NCBI GenBank assembly: GCA_030632405.1 | Contig: DAOVUU010000087.1 | Span: 1 to 8,287, forward strand | Direction of reading: 5' to 3' | DNA: 8,287 nt | DNA from: Desulfobulbaceae bacterium | GTDB taxonomy: Bacteria; Desulfobacterota; Desulfobulbia; Desulfobulbales; Desulfocapsaceae | Shown here: piece after piece, positions 1 through 5,885 of the stretch | Layout: each line of letters starts with the position of its first letter | Position numbering within the stretch: the stretch's first letter is position 1 | Made by a program: the position numbers and the translations under genes | The notes under the pieces: generated by a model | Database searches by the model: none | What the model was told of the DNA's origin: nothing | The model's input: the letters and a program-made list of their open reading frames with translations, nothing else

Positions 1-1452
1 AAGCTCTTGCAGAAACTGGAAGAAGGTGGATTTGGTGCTGAACCTGTTGTCGTGATAAAGCGGACGATCACCAGTTCGGGGCGATCCAGGCTCTATGTGA
101 ACGGATCAATCGCTACCGCGAGAACCGTTTCCGACCTGGCTACAGATATGTTGAGCGTTGCCGGCCAGCATGATCACCAGCAGTTACTGCAGCCTGCACT
201 TCATCTGGATTTCCTCGACACACTGGGGGAACATTGGGATGAAAGGGTTGTTCTGGGTGGTCTGTATGACCGGTGGCAGGAGAAAAAAGAGCAGCTTTTG
301 CGGCTGAGAGCGGAGGAGCAGGAAAAAGAGCAAAAACGTGATTTTCTAAAATTTCAGGTCAACGAAATAAGAGAGGCAGACCTGGAGATCGGTGAGGATG
401 ATTCACTTGCTGCAGAGAAAAAAAGGTTAAAAAGTGGAGATATTCTCATAAAGGTGAGTCGGGAAAGTTACAGGTTATTGTCCGTAGAGCTTATGGATGG
501 ACTGGTACGCATGCGCCAGAATATGGACCAGCTTGCCGACCTTGATCCGACAGCGGAGAAACTGGCTGAAAATTTGAGAAATTATTCCTATCTTGCCGAG
601 GATTATGTTCAAGACTTGCGGGATTATAAAGATTCCCTGGAGATGGATCCTTTTCGTCTGGAAATAGTGAATGAGCGCCTTGACCTGCTTCAGCAGTTGA
701 AGAGGAAATATGGTCAAACCCTTGATGAGATACTGGAGTTCGCCGCAAAAGGAGAGTTGGAACTTGAGAGCCTCGACAACCTGGATAAGCGTATCAGTGC
801 TTTACAGGATGAAGTGGAAGTTCTTGAACAGGAGGTTTGCAGATCCGCCGACCATCTCTCTCTAAAGAGAAACCAGACAGCACTGCAAATGGAAGAGGCG
901 ATGGGGCAGGAACTTAACTCGCTTGCCTTTAATCAGGCCAGGTTTTATGTGAAATGGAGAGAGGTTGAGAGGGTTTCAGGAACATTGCGGGTCACGGGCT
1001 GGGATCGTGGTGAATTCTTTTTCTGTGGCAACCCCGGTGAGCCTCCCAAACCTCTGGCCAAGGTTGCTTCAGGTGGAGAGTTGTCGCGATTGATGCTGGC
1101 ATTAAAATGCCTTCTCGCACGAAAAGATATGGTTGAAACAGTGATTTTTGATGAAGTCGATGCCGGTATTGGGGGGGAAGCCGCCGAGGCTGTAGCCAGG
1201 AAAATCAAAGAACTGGCCACCCATCACCAGGTATTCTGTATAACTCATCTTCCCCAGATAGCCGCTCGGGGAACTCTCCACTTTCAGGTGTCAAAGGAAG
1301 TGGGTGGAGGGCGAACCCAGTCGGCTGTTGTCAGGCTTTCTCATACTTCACGGGTAAAGGAACTGGTGAGGATGCTGGCCGGTGATTCTGCCACAGAACA
1401 GGCAGAGGCCTGGGCAGAGGAGCTGCTTATTGCGGGCGGTGCAGTTTCATGA
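1..1452 (+). CDS. recN: DNA repair protein RecN, 5'-truncated by the window edge
   Basis: RecN is a cytoplasmic SMC-like ATPase that helps repair double-strand breaks. The frame is open from base 1, so the gene starts upstream; TTG at 7 is internal and not a start. About 483 codons are present against roughly 550-560 in the family, so the N-terminal Walker A lobe is missing. Early in the fragment is the RecN-type Q-H-D-H-Q-Q-L segment (about 168-189). A long charged, heptad-rich coiled-coil region follows. The C-terminal ATPase lobe carries the ABC signature SGGELSR (1069-1089), Walker B VIFDEVDAGIGG (1141-1176) and the H-loop ITHLPQ (around 1240-1257). The stop TGA overlaps the ATG of the next gene (ATGA), suggesting translational coupling. 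The assignment is very secure. Nothing looks broken inside the visible part. Confidence 0.97.
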   Translation, partial: KLLQKLEEGGFGAEPVVVIKRTITSSGRSRLYVNGSIATARTVSDLATDMLSVAGQHDHQQLLQPALHLDFLDTLGEHWDERVVLGGLYDRWQEKKEQLLRLRAEEQEKEQKRDFLKFQVNEIREADLEIGEDDSLAAEKKRLKSGDILIKVSRESYRLLSVELMDGLVRMRQNMDQLADLDPTAEKLAENLRNYSYLAEDYVQDLRDYKDSLEMDPFRLEIVNERLDLLQQLKRKYGQTLDEILEFAAKGELELESLDNLDKRISALQDEVEVLEQEVCRSADHLSLKRNQTALQMEEAMGQELNSLAFNQARFYVKWREVERVSGTLRVTGWDRGEFFFCGNPGEPPKPLAKVASGGELSRLMLALKCLLARKDMVETVIFDEVDAGIGGEAAEAVARKIKELATHHQVFCITHLPQIAARGTLHFQVSKEVGGGRTQSAVVRLSHTSRVKELVRMLAGDSATEQAEAWAEELLIAGGAVS

Positions 1453-2351
1453 AAAAAAATATAAAGGCTCTTTCTCTTTTTTCCGGTGGACTGGATTCGA
1501 TACTGGCAACCCGTCTTGTTATGTCCCAGGGGATTGAAGTCCTGGCGATTCAATTTGTTACCCCTTTTTTCAACTATCATATTTTAGATGATCTTGAAGG
1601 TTACAGGGAGCAGGTCCTCAGTAAATATGGTGTCAATGTGAAGGTTGTTGATATCAGCGTAGATTACCTTGAGCTGCTGCGAAATCCGGTTCATGGATTT
1701 GGTAAGAATTTTAATCCATGCATTGATTGTAAAATTTACATGCTCTCAAGAGCAAAAGAGATGATGGCTGCACTGGGGGCAAAATTTCTTATAACAGGGG
1801 AAGTTCTTGGTCAGAGGCCAATGTCACAACGCCGGGATACACTTAATGTCATCGAACGTGATTCGGGAAGCAGGTCTATTCTTTTACGTCCGTTAAGTGC
1901 AAAGCTGATGGTGGAGACGGAGGCGGAAAGAGAAGGCTGGGTCAACAGAGATCAATTGCTCGATTTTAGCGGGCGCGGACGTTCCAACCAGATTGCATTG
2001 GCAAAACAATACGGTATTACCGATTTTCCTGCGCCGGCGGGTGGCTGTATCCTGGCAGACCCCATTCTCAGCCGCAGGGTGAGCCAGCTTTATTCAGAAA
2101 ATTCTATCCTGCAACCGGCAGAGATCACAACAGCTGATGTTCGTCTGTTGTTCATTGGCCGGCAGTTTGTTTTTCCAGGGGGGGGCTGGTTGATTCTGGG
2201 GCGCGATGAACGTGACAATAACAGACTGGAAGCACTTGCTGAGGCTGATGATGCAATCCTCTGGATGGAAGAGCGTCCGGGGCCGGCAGCGCTTTTAAGA
2301 AGGGCTGGAAAATGGTACACGGATGCGGCTGAAATGGAAGGGGATCTGTAG
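1449..2351 (+). CDS. ThiI/MnmA-like PP-loop tRNA thiolase candidate, ending at an in-frame amber codon
   Basis: The protein is 300 aa up to the first stop. The ATP-pyrophosphatase P-loop is S12-G-G-L-D-S17, as in ThiI, MnmA and related enzymes that adenylate tRNA uridines before sulfur transfer. It has N89-P-C91-I-D-C94-K (MnmA-like NPCxxC) and a later G198-G-C200. C91, C94 and C200 could act as catalytic cysteines or as [4Fe-4S] ligands; this is inferred from related thiolases. Residues about 220-300, with WLILGRDERDNN and E-R-P-G-P-A-A-L-L-R-R, resemble an NFACT-R (DUF814-type) RNA-binding tail. That tail appears cut by TAG at 2349-2351, since the same frame continues with similar sequence to 2498. 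The start overlaps the recN stop. An A8 run follows the ATG and a G8 run lies at 2178-2185. The modified position (U8, U34 or another) cannot be told, and I do not assign a symbol. A non-thiolase PP-loop enzyme is the alternative. Confidence 0.85.
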   Translation: MKKNIKALSLFSGGLDSILATRLVMSQGIEVLAIQFVTPFFNYHILDDLEGYREQVLSKYGVNVKVVDISVDYLELLRNPVHGFGKNFNPCIDCKIYMLSRAKEMMAALGAKFLITGEVLGQRPMSQRRDTLNVIERDSGSRSILLRPLSAKLMVETEAEREGWVNRDQLLDFSGRGRSNQIALAKQYGITDFPAPAGGCILADPILSRRVSQLYSENSILQPAEITTADVRLLFIGRQFVFPGGGWLILGRDERDNNRLEALAEADDAILWMEERPGPAALLRRAGKWYTDAAEMEGDL

Positions 2352-2498
2352 CTTGCCGCATCTCTCGTTGTTCGTTATGGAAAAAAAATTGATGGAATTC
2401 GTCCGCCCGGGGAGGTGACCTGTACTTTTGAGAATAACTCCAGAATTATTATTGCAGATCCTCTGCAGGACATTATTTTCAGAGACTGGATGCTATGA
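2352..2498 (+). other. In-frame continuation of the PP-loop gene beyond its amber codon
   Basis: Directly after TAG (2349-2351) the same reading frame is open for 48 codons and ends at TGA (2496-2498). It reads L-A-A-S-L-V-V-R-Y-G-K-K-I-D-G, then I-R-P-P-G-E-V-T-C-T-F-E, and ends R-D-W-M-L. The first part matches the helix I would expect after the G-P-A-A-L-L-R motif of this family (of the A-A-x-L-x-x-R-Y-S/G-K type); this is recalled family knowledge, not a search. No start codon with a ribosome binding site begins a separate gene here. Read through, the product would be 349 aa with one residue at position 301. Forty-eight open codons alone could occur by chance about one time in ten, so the argument rests on the resemblance. 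Confidence 0.65.
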
Positions 2499-2520
2499 TG
2501 GCGTCGTAAAAAGGTCATTC
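2496..2520 (+). repeat. Dispersed 25-bp repeat, copy 1 (direct)
   Basis: The copy starts with TGATGGCGTCGTAAAAAG and continues GTCATTC. It matches copy 2 (3518-3542) at 23 of 25 positions. Its first 18 bases are identical to the reverse complement of copy 3 (5845-5862). It overlaps the downstream TGA of the PP-loop frame (2496-2498) and the first two bases of the dus stop triplet (2519-2521), so it fills the convergent junction. I see no stable GC stem with a U-tract, so I do not call it a terminator. Confidence 0.8.
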
Positions 2521-3514
2521 AGCGATCGAAAATGTGTTGAACACTGTTGAGATACTGGCCGGTTGAATTGCTCTTTTTTAATTTTTTAAAACTCTTTTCT
2601 TTTCCAGGAAAAGAAGAAATAAGATATATCCAGAGCTGTTTCATGCGACCAAGAAGGTGTCCCGGACCAGATAATCTCTTTTTATACTGCTCATAAAGAT
2701 CTTCATGGAAGTTGTAAAGTCTTTCCATTCGCTTCGCACCTGATTCCCCGGGGGATCCTTTTATCTCCTCAGCAAGAAAAGGATTCATGAGAAGCACTCT
2801 TCCGAGCATCCAGCGATCAATTTCTGGGAATCTCGCGGCAAGAGACTCAAAGGTATTTCTGTCAAAAATGTCTCCATTGTACACCAGGGTATGGTCACTG
2901 ATCTCCTGGCAGGCGGCAAAACCTTCCGGGTCAGTTTTCCCCCGGTAGAGCTGTGTGCCGAGCCGGGTATGAATTATAATCTCCTTTAGAGGAAAATCGT
3001 TCAAGAGTGGTAGAAGTTGCAGTAGTTCGTTTTTTTCTGCATAGCCCAGCCTGGTCTTTATGGAGAGCTGTATTTTGAGTTGAGGTATGACCTTTTCCAA
3101 AAGAGATATGATTTCCTCCGGATAGGGCAACAGTCCCGAGCCTCGCTTTTTCTTTGCTACCATAGGGGCAGGACAGCCTAGATTCCAGTTAATATGGGTA
3201 AAACCTAGATCTGTAAGGCGTGCTGCCAGAACCAGAAAGTCTTTTGGAGATGTGTGGAGCAGTTGCGGAATTAAAGGTTTTGGCGTGTTGTTTTGAGGCA
3301 GGACGTCAGAGAGCATTCTGTCACTAAAAAGGGTTTTTGTCTGGGGGGTGATGAACGGTGCGATTGCCGCGTCAATCCCACCAAAATGATGATAAAAAAC
3401 GTTGCGAAACAGAGCATCTGTGACACCTCTTATCGGTGCTAGATAGAGATAATGTTTTGTTGAACTGCTGTGTAAGATTGTTTTTTGGCCCAATATTTTT
3501 CCTGTAGATATCAT
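2519..3514 (-). CDS. dus: tRNA-dihydrouridine synthase (Dus family, FMN-dependent)
   Basis: Dus enzymes reduce uridines in the tRNA D-loop to dihydrouridine with FMN and NADPH. The protein is 331 aa from the ATG at 3514. It opens the TIM barrel with Y24-L-A-P-I-R-G-V-T-D. The catalytic cysteine lies in N111-L-G-C114-P-A-P, followed by R-G-S-G-L-L. FMN-contact motifs are S151-I-K153-T-R-L-G, I181-H-T-R, Y212-N-G-D-I and M236-L-G-R-V-L-L-M-N-P. The NWxxGCPAP stretch recalls DusC more than DusB, but the subfamily is not certain. The C-terminus (about 305-331) is lysine-rich. This is the only gene on the minus strand and is flanked at both ends by direct copies of a 25-bp repeat. The ATG has no recognisable Shine-Dalgarno because repeat copy 2 lies just upstream. 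A TTG at 3493, preceded by AGGA, is an alternative start giving 324 aa. Confidence 0.95.
   Translation of the reverse strand: MISTGKILGQKTILHSSSTKHYLYLAPIRGVTDALFRNVFYHHFGGIDAAIAPFITPQTKTLFSDRMLSDVLPQNNTPKPLIPQLLHTSPKDFLVLAARLTDLGFTHINWNLGCPAPMVAKKKRGSGLLPYPEEIISLLEKVIPQLKIQLSIKTRLGYAEKNELLQLLPLLNDFPLKEIIIHTRLGTQLYRGKTDPEGFAACQEISDHTLVYNGDIFDRNTFESLAARFPEIDRWMLGRVLLMNPFLAEEIKGSPGESGAKRMERLYNFHEDLYEQYKKRLSGPGHLLGRMKQLWIYLISSFPGKEKSFKKLKKSNSTGQYLNSVQHIFDR
3500..3503 (-). promoter_or_regulatory. Shine-Dalgarno supporting an alternative TTG start of dus
   Basis: On the minus strand AGGA (3503 to 3500) is followed by six bases and a TTG at 3493-3491, in frame with dus. Dus proteins usually begin only a few residues before the Y-L-A-P motif, which fits a later start. 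The upstream ATG at 3514 has no comparable site. The choice between the two starts is open. Confidence 0.4.
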
Positions 3515-3517
3515 GTT

Positions 3518-3542
3518 TGATGGTTTCGTAAAAAGGTCATTC
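3518..3542 (+). repeat. Dispersed 25-bp repeat, copy 2 (direct)
   Basis: The copy starts with TGATGGTTTCGTAAAAAG and continues GTCATTC. It differs from copy 1 only in the two bases after TGATGG (TT instead of CG). It begins 3 bp beyond the dus ATG, where the ribosome binding site would normally lie. With copy 1 it brackets dus in direct orientation. The similarity ends at 3542; beyond it lies GATCGCT (3552-3558), the reverse complement of AGCGATC (2521-2527) next to copy 1. Confidence 0.8.
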
Positions 3543-3570
3543 GAACCCTTGGATCGCTAAGTTAAAAAGT

Positions 3571-3600
3571 TTGATATACAGCGTAGTGTTTTTCTTTTAT
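3571..3600 (+). promoter_or_regulatory. Possible sigma70-type promoter for the CCA gene
   Basis: TTGATA (3571-3576) matches the -35 consensus at five of six positions. After an 18-bp spacer, TTTTAT (3595-3600) matches the -10 at four of six. The predicted start would leave a leader of about 55 nt before the ATG at 3663. The region is AT-rich, so a chance match is quite possible. Confidence 0.3.
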
Positions 3601-3662
3601 CTGATATGGTATTGTTAGCTCTTTTGAAGTTTTGATGCACCGACGTTAATGGAAAATGGATA

Positions 3663-5213
3663 ATGTGTAAAGCAATGCTTGAAACAGATAAAGCACGTGT
3701 GCAGTTTTCAGAGTGTTATCCAGAGGAACTCATCCAGGCCCTGCTGGCTGTTGCAGCAGGGGAAAAGAAGCAACTTTATGTGGTTGGAGGGACTGTTCGG
3801 GACCTTCTGCTTGAAAGGCAATCCAATGATCTTGATATCAGCGTTTCAGGGGGAGCTGGTGAGTTTGTCCATCATCTTATTGCCTGCCTGAAATCTGGTG
3901 CTCTGGTGGATCTTTCCGGATCTGGAGAAGAGGCAGCCCGGCTGGTATGGCGGAATATGCAGTTAGATGTCGCCGGTTTTCGAAAAGGGGTTCAGACGAT
4001 CGAAGAAGACCTGCAGTTGCGGGATTTTACAATTAATGGAATGGGGATACGGTTTGAGCAGTTGGCAGCATCGGATGGGCCATTAGAAATTATCGATCCT
4101 ACTGGAGGTTTTGCTGATCTGTCTTCCGGGCGTTTGCGTCACTGCCCTGCAGCCTTTACCGATGATCCAGTGAGAATGCTGCGGGGGTATCGGTTGCAGG
4201 CAACACTGGGTTTTGTTTTTGAGAAAGAGACTGAAAAAGAGATAGGTAAACATGTTTCTTTAATTAATACGGTCGCAGCAGAGCGGAACTCATATGAACT
4301 TGATTTGATTTTTGATTCACCCCGTACCACCACCACCCTCTGGGCTATGTATGAGACCGGCCTTCTCCAGCAGCTTCTTCCCGATCTATTTAAGGGAAAG
4401 GGAGTGGGGCAGCCAAAATTTCATCATCTTGATGTTTTCGAGCATAATATGCTTGCCCTTCAAATGATGGAGGAAATAATAGCGGATCCCGGGAAATATT
4501 TTCCGGGGATGGAGAGCAGGATCAGATCGTACTTCGACGACGGGACAGTTGTTCGGGGATTGAAATGGGCTGCACTGTGCCACGACATAGGTAAGCCTGA
4601 AACCAGAGGGATGAGTGAGAAGAATGAAGGGCAGGTGACTTTCTATGGTCATGATGAGGTCGGTCGAGAAATATTTTCCCGATTTGCAGAACGTATGCGC
4701 TGGAGTAATACAGATAAAGAAAACGTTGCTGCACTTATCTCCATGCATATGCATCCTTTTCATCTCTGTAATATTGCACGATCAGGAGAGCTTACAAAAC
4801 GAGCCGCTTTAAAATTGTGCAAGAGGGCGGGAGACAGGCTGCTGGGACTTTTTCTTCTTGCCATGTCAGACAGTCTGGCAGGACAGGGGGAGAAAAAACC
4901 GGAACATATGGAGGATGAAATTGTTGCACTTCTGGATAACATCCTGAATATTTATGAAGAAAACATTAAGCCTGTTCTGACTGGACCGCGTCTTCTGTCC
5001 GGCAGAGATCTTATTGCCGATTTTGGGCTGGAGCCATCGCCTCTGTTTTCAGAAATTTTCGAAAAGGTGGAGTTGGCCAGAGTGGAAGGTGAAGTGACAG
5101 ATCGAGCGCAGGTGATGGCCTGGGTGAGTGATTTTCTTATAAAGAGAAAGACCGACAAGAAAACAGATGATGTTGAGCAGTCTTCACCAATTCGCCTTGT
5201 CAAAGAAAAATAA
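3663..5213 (+). CDS. HD-domain class II CCA tRNA nucleotidyltransferase / poly(A) polymerase
   Basis: The protein is 516 aa. Class II nucleotidyltransferases of this type add CCA to tRNA 3' ends, or poly(A) to RNA. The catalytic head shows V41-G-G-T-V-R-D47 and the metal-binding pair D56-L-D58, with a likely third carboxylate at D102 in L-D-V-A-G-F-R. The nucleotide-binding motif is R120-D-F-T-I-N125-G-M. D167-D-P-V-R-M-L-R and A206-E-R...E-L follow in the neck. A C-terminal HD phosphohydrolase domain has H261, H307-D308 in L-C-H-D-I-G-K and H330-D331, suggesting 2',3'-cyclic phosphatase or phosphodiesterase activity as in other HD-type CCA enzymes. Sequence cannot separate CCA from poly(A) activity, so I give no symbol. 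CCA addition is likelier if no other copy exists. The ATG at 3663 has only a weak GGA upstream; the ATG at 3675 is an alternative. rlmE follows 12 nt after the stop. Confidence 0.93.
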   Translation: MCKAMLETDKARVQFSECYPEELIQALLAVAAGEKKQLYVVGGTVRDLLLERQSNDLDISVSGGAGEFVHHLIACLKSGALVDLSGSGEEAARLVWRNMQLDVAGFRKGVQTIEEDLQLRDFTINGMGIRFEQLAASDGPLEIIDPTGGFADLSSGRLRHCPAAFTDDPVRMLRGYRLQATLGFVFEKETEKEIGKHVSLINTVAAERNSYELDLIFDSPRTTTTLWAMYETGLLQQLLPDLFKGKGVGQPKFHHLDVFEHNMLALQMMEEIIADPGKYFPGMESRIRSYFDDGTVVRGLKWAALCHDIGKPETRGMSEKNEGQVTFYGHDEVGREIFSRFAERMRWSNTDKENVAALISMHMHPFHLCNIARSGELTKRAALKLCKRAGDRLLGLFLLAMSDSLAGQGEKKPEHMEDEIVALLDNILNIYEENIKPVLTGPRLLSGRDLIADFGLEPSPLFSEIFEKVELARVEGEVTDRAQVMAWVSDFLIKRKTDKKTDDVEQSSPIRLVKEK

Positions 5214-5225
5214 ATGGACTAAAAC

Positions 5226-5843
5226 GTGCGTAAAGTAAACGATTTTTACTCAAAAAAAGCGAAGAAAGAAAATTTTCCTGCCCGGTCTGTTTATAAGCTG
5301 GAGGAGGCTCAGAAAAAGTATAAAATCATACGTCGAGGAGACAGTGTGCTCGACCTCGGGTGTTATCCGGGAAGCTGGTCCCTTTTTGCGTCCGAAATTG
5401 TGGGGCCTAAAGGAGTTGTCGTCGGAGTGGATCTTAAACAGGCTGATTGCAGTTCAAGGCCTGAAAGTGGGCCCATACACTGGATTTGCCAGGATATAAC
5501 GAAACCGGAGCTGGTTACCCAGGTGCGTAAAATCCGCCCGGCCTTTCGTGTTCTGGTTTCGGACCTTGCTCCCGGAACATCGGGTAACAGATGGGTTGAT
5601 GCCCAGAGATCCCTTGAACTTGTAAATACAACACTTTCTCTGGCTGAAATACTTTTACTTAACGGAGGACACTATATGTGTAAGGTCTTTCAGGGAGAAG
5701 ACTTCCCCGCCTTTGTCAAAAAAATAAAAGGGCGGTTCTCCATGGTTAAGGTGATAAAACCCAAGAGTTCGAGGGTTGAGAGTAGAGAGGTTTTTGTTCT
5801 GGGAATGAAGTATAAAAAAGTGGCTGCCGGTCTGAGGGAGTAA
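5226..5843 (+). CDS. rlmE: 23S rRNA 2'-O-ribose methyltransferase RlmE (FtsJ/RrmJ)
   Basis: RlmE methylates the 2'-O of U2552 (E. coli numbering) in the 23S rRNA A-loop during late 50S assembly, using SAM. The 205-aa protein carries the K-D-K-E catalytic tetrad: K24 in R-S-V-Y-K-L, D113 in S-D-L-A-P-G, K153 in C-K-V-F-Q-G and E188 in S-R-E-V-F. SAM motif I is D43-L-G-C-Y-P-G-S-W, where many homologues have D-L-G-A-A-P-G-G-W. The start is GTG: the upstream in-frame ATG at 5214 meets a TAA two codons later, so it cannot be used. No strong Shine-Dalgarno precedes the GTG. It lies 12 nt behind the CCA gene, so co-transcription and coupled translation are likely. The N-terminus is about 14 residues shorter than in E. 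coli, judged by the position of the first catalytic lysine. Confidence 0.95.
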   Translation: MRKVNDFYSKKAKKENFPARSVYKLEEAQKKYKIIRRGDSVLDLGCYPGSWSLFASEIVGPKGVVVGVDLKQADCSSRPESGPIHWICQDITKPELVTQVRKIRPAFRVLVSDLAPGTSGNRWVDAQRSLELVNTTLSLAEILLLNGGHYMCKVFQGEDFPAFVKKIKGRFSMVKVIKPKSSRVESREVFVLGMKYKKVAAGLRE

Positions 5844-5844
5844 T

Positions 5845-5862
5845 CTTTTTACGACGCCATCA
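5845..5862 (-). repeat. Dispersed repeat, copy 3 (inverted, 18-bp core only)
   Basis: Read on the minus strand this is TGATGGCGTCGTAAAAAG, identical to the first 18 bases of copy 1. Similarity does not extend into GTCATTC. It begins 2 bp after the rlmE stop and ends 23 bp before yebC, so it fills much of their 42-bp gap. The T5 run (5846-5850) lies before, not after, any pairing bases, so I do not call it a plus-strand terminator. Confidence 0.75.
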
Positions 5863-5874
5863 CAACTATATAAT

Positions 5875-5878
5875 AGGT
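5875..5878 (+). promoter_or_regulatory. Ribosome binding site of yebC
   Basis: AGGT lies seven bases before the ATG at 5886. It supports that start, which also gives the canonical MSGHSKW N-terminus. Confidence 0.55.
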
Positions 5879-5885
5879 AAAGAAT

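Larger units (their letters stand above)
3515..3662. promoter_or_regulatory. Divergent intergenic region between dus and the CCA gene
   Basis: This 148-bp AT-rich stretch separates divergently read genes and must hold the start signals of both unless the CCA gene is read from further upstream. It contains repeat copy 2 at its left end and a sigma70-like candidate for the right-hand gene at 3571-3600. I find no open frame or clear RNA structure. No convincing promoter for dus can be named. Confidence 0.5.

Noticed and set aside
1171..1177. G7 run in recN, considered as a frameshift site
   Set aside because: It encodes the conserved glycines of the Walker B/D-loop region in the correct frame, and the frame stays intact on both sides.
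2496..2521. Possible bidirectional terminator at the convergent thiolase/dus junction
   Set aside because: No stable stem with a following U-tract is visible on either strand, and the only small palindrome (CGATCG, 2523-2528) is too short.
2597..2615. Perfect inverted repeat with 9-base arms and a 1-base centre, considered as a terminator
   Set aside because: It lies inside the dus coding region near its 3' end. The arms are A/T-rich and a 1-base loop cannot close, so it is most likely a result of lysine-rich coding.
4386..4763. A 125-codon open frame antisense to the HD domain of the CCA gene
   Set aside because: It overlaps the conserved HD motifs on the plus strand and has no supporting signals.
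5844..5885. Possible rho-independent terminator between rlmE and yebC
   Set aside because: The T5 run is not preceded by a GC-rich stem on the plus strand. The sequence is better explained as a repeat copy.
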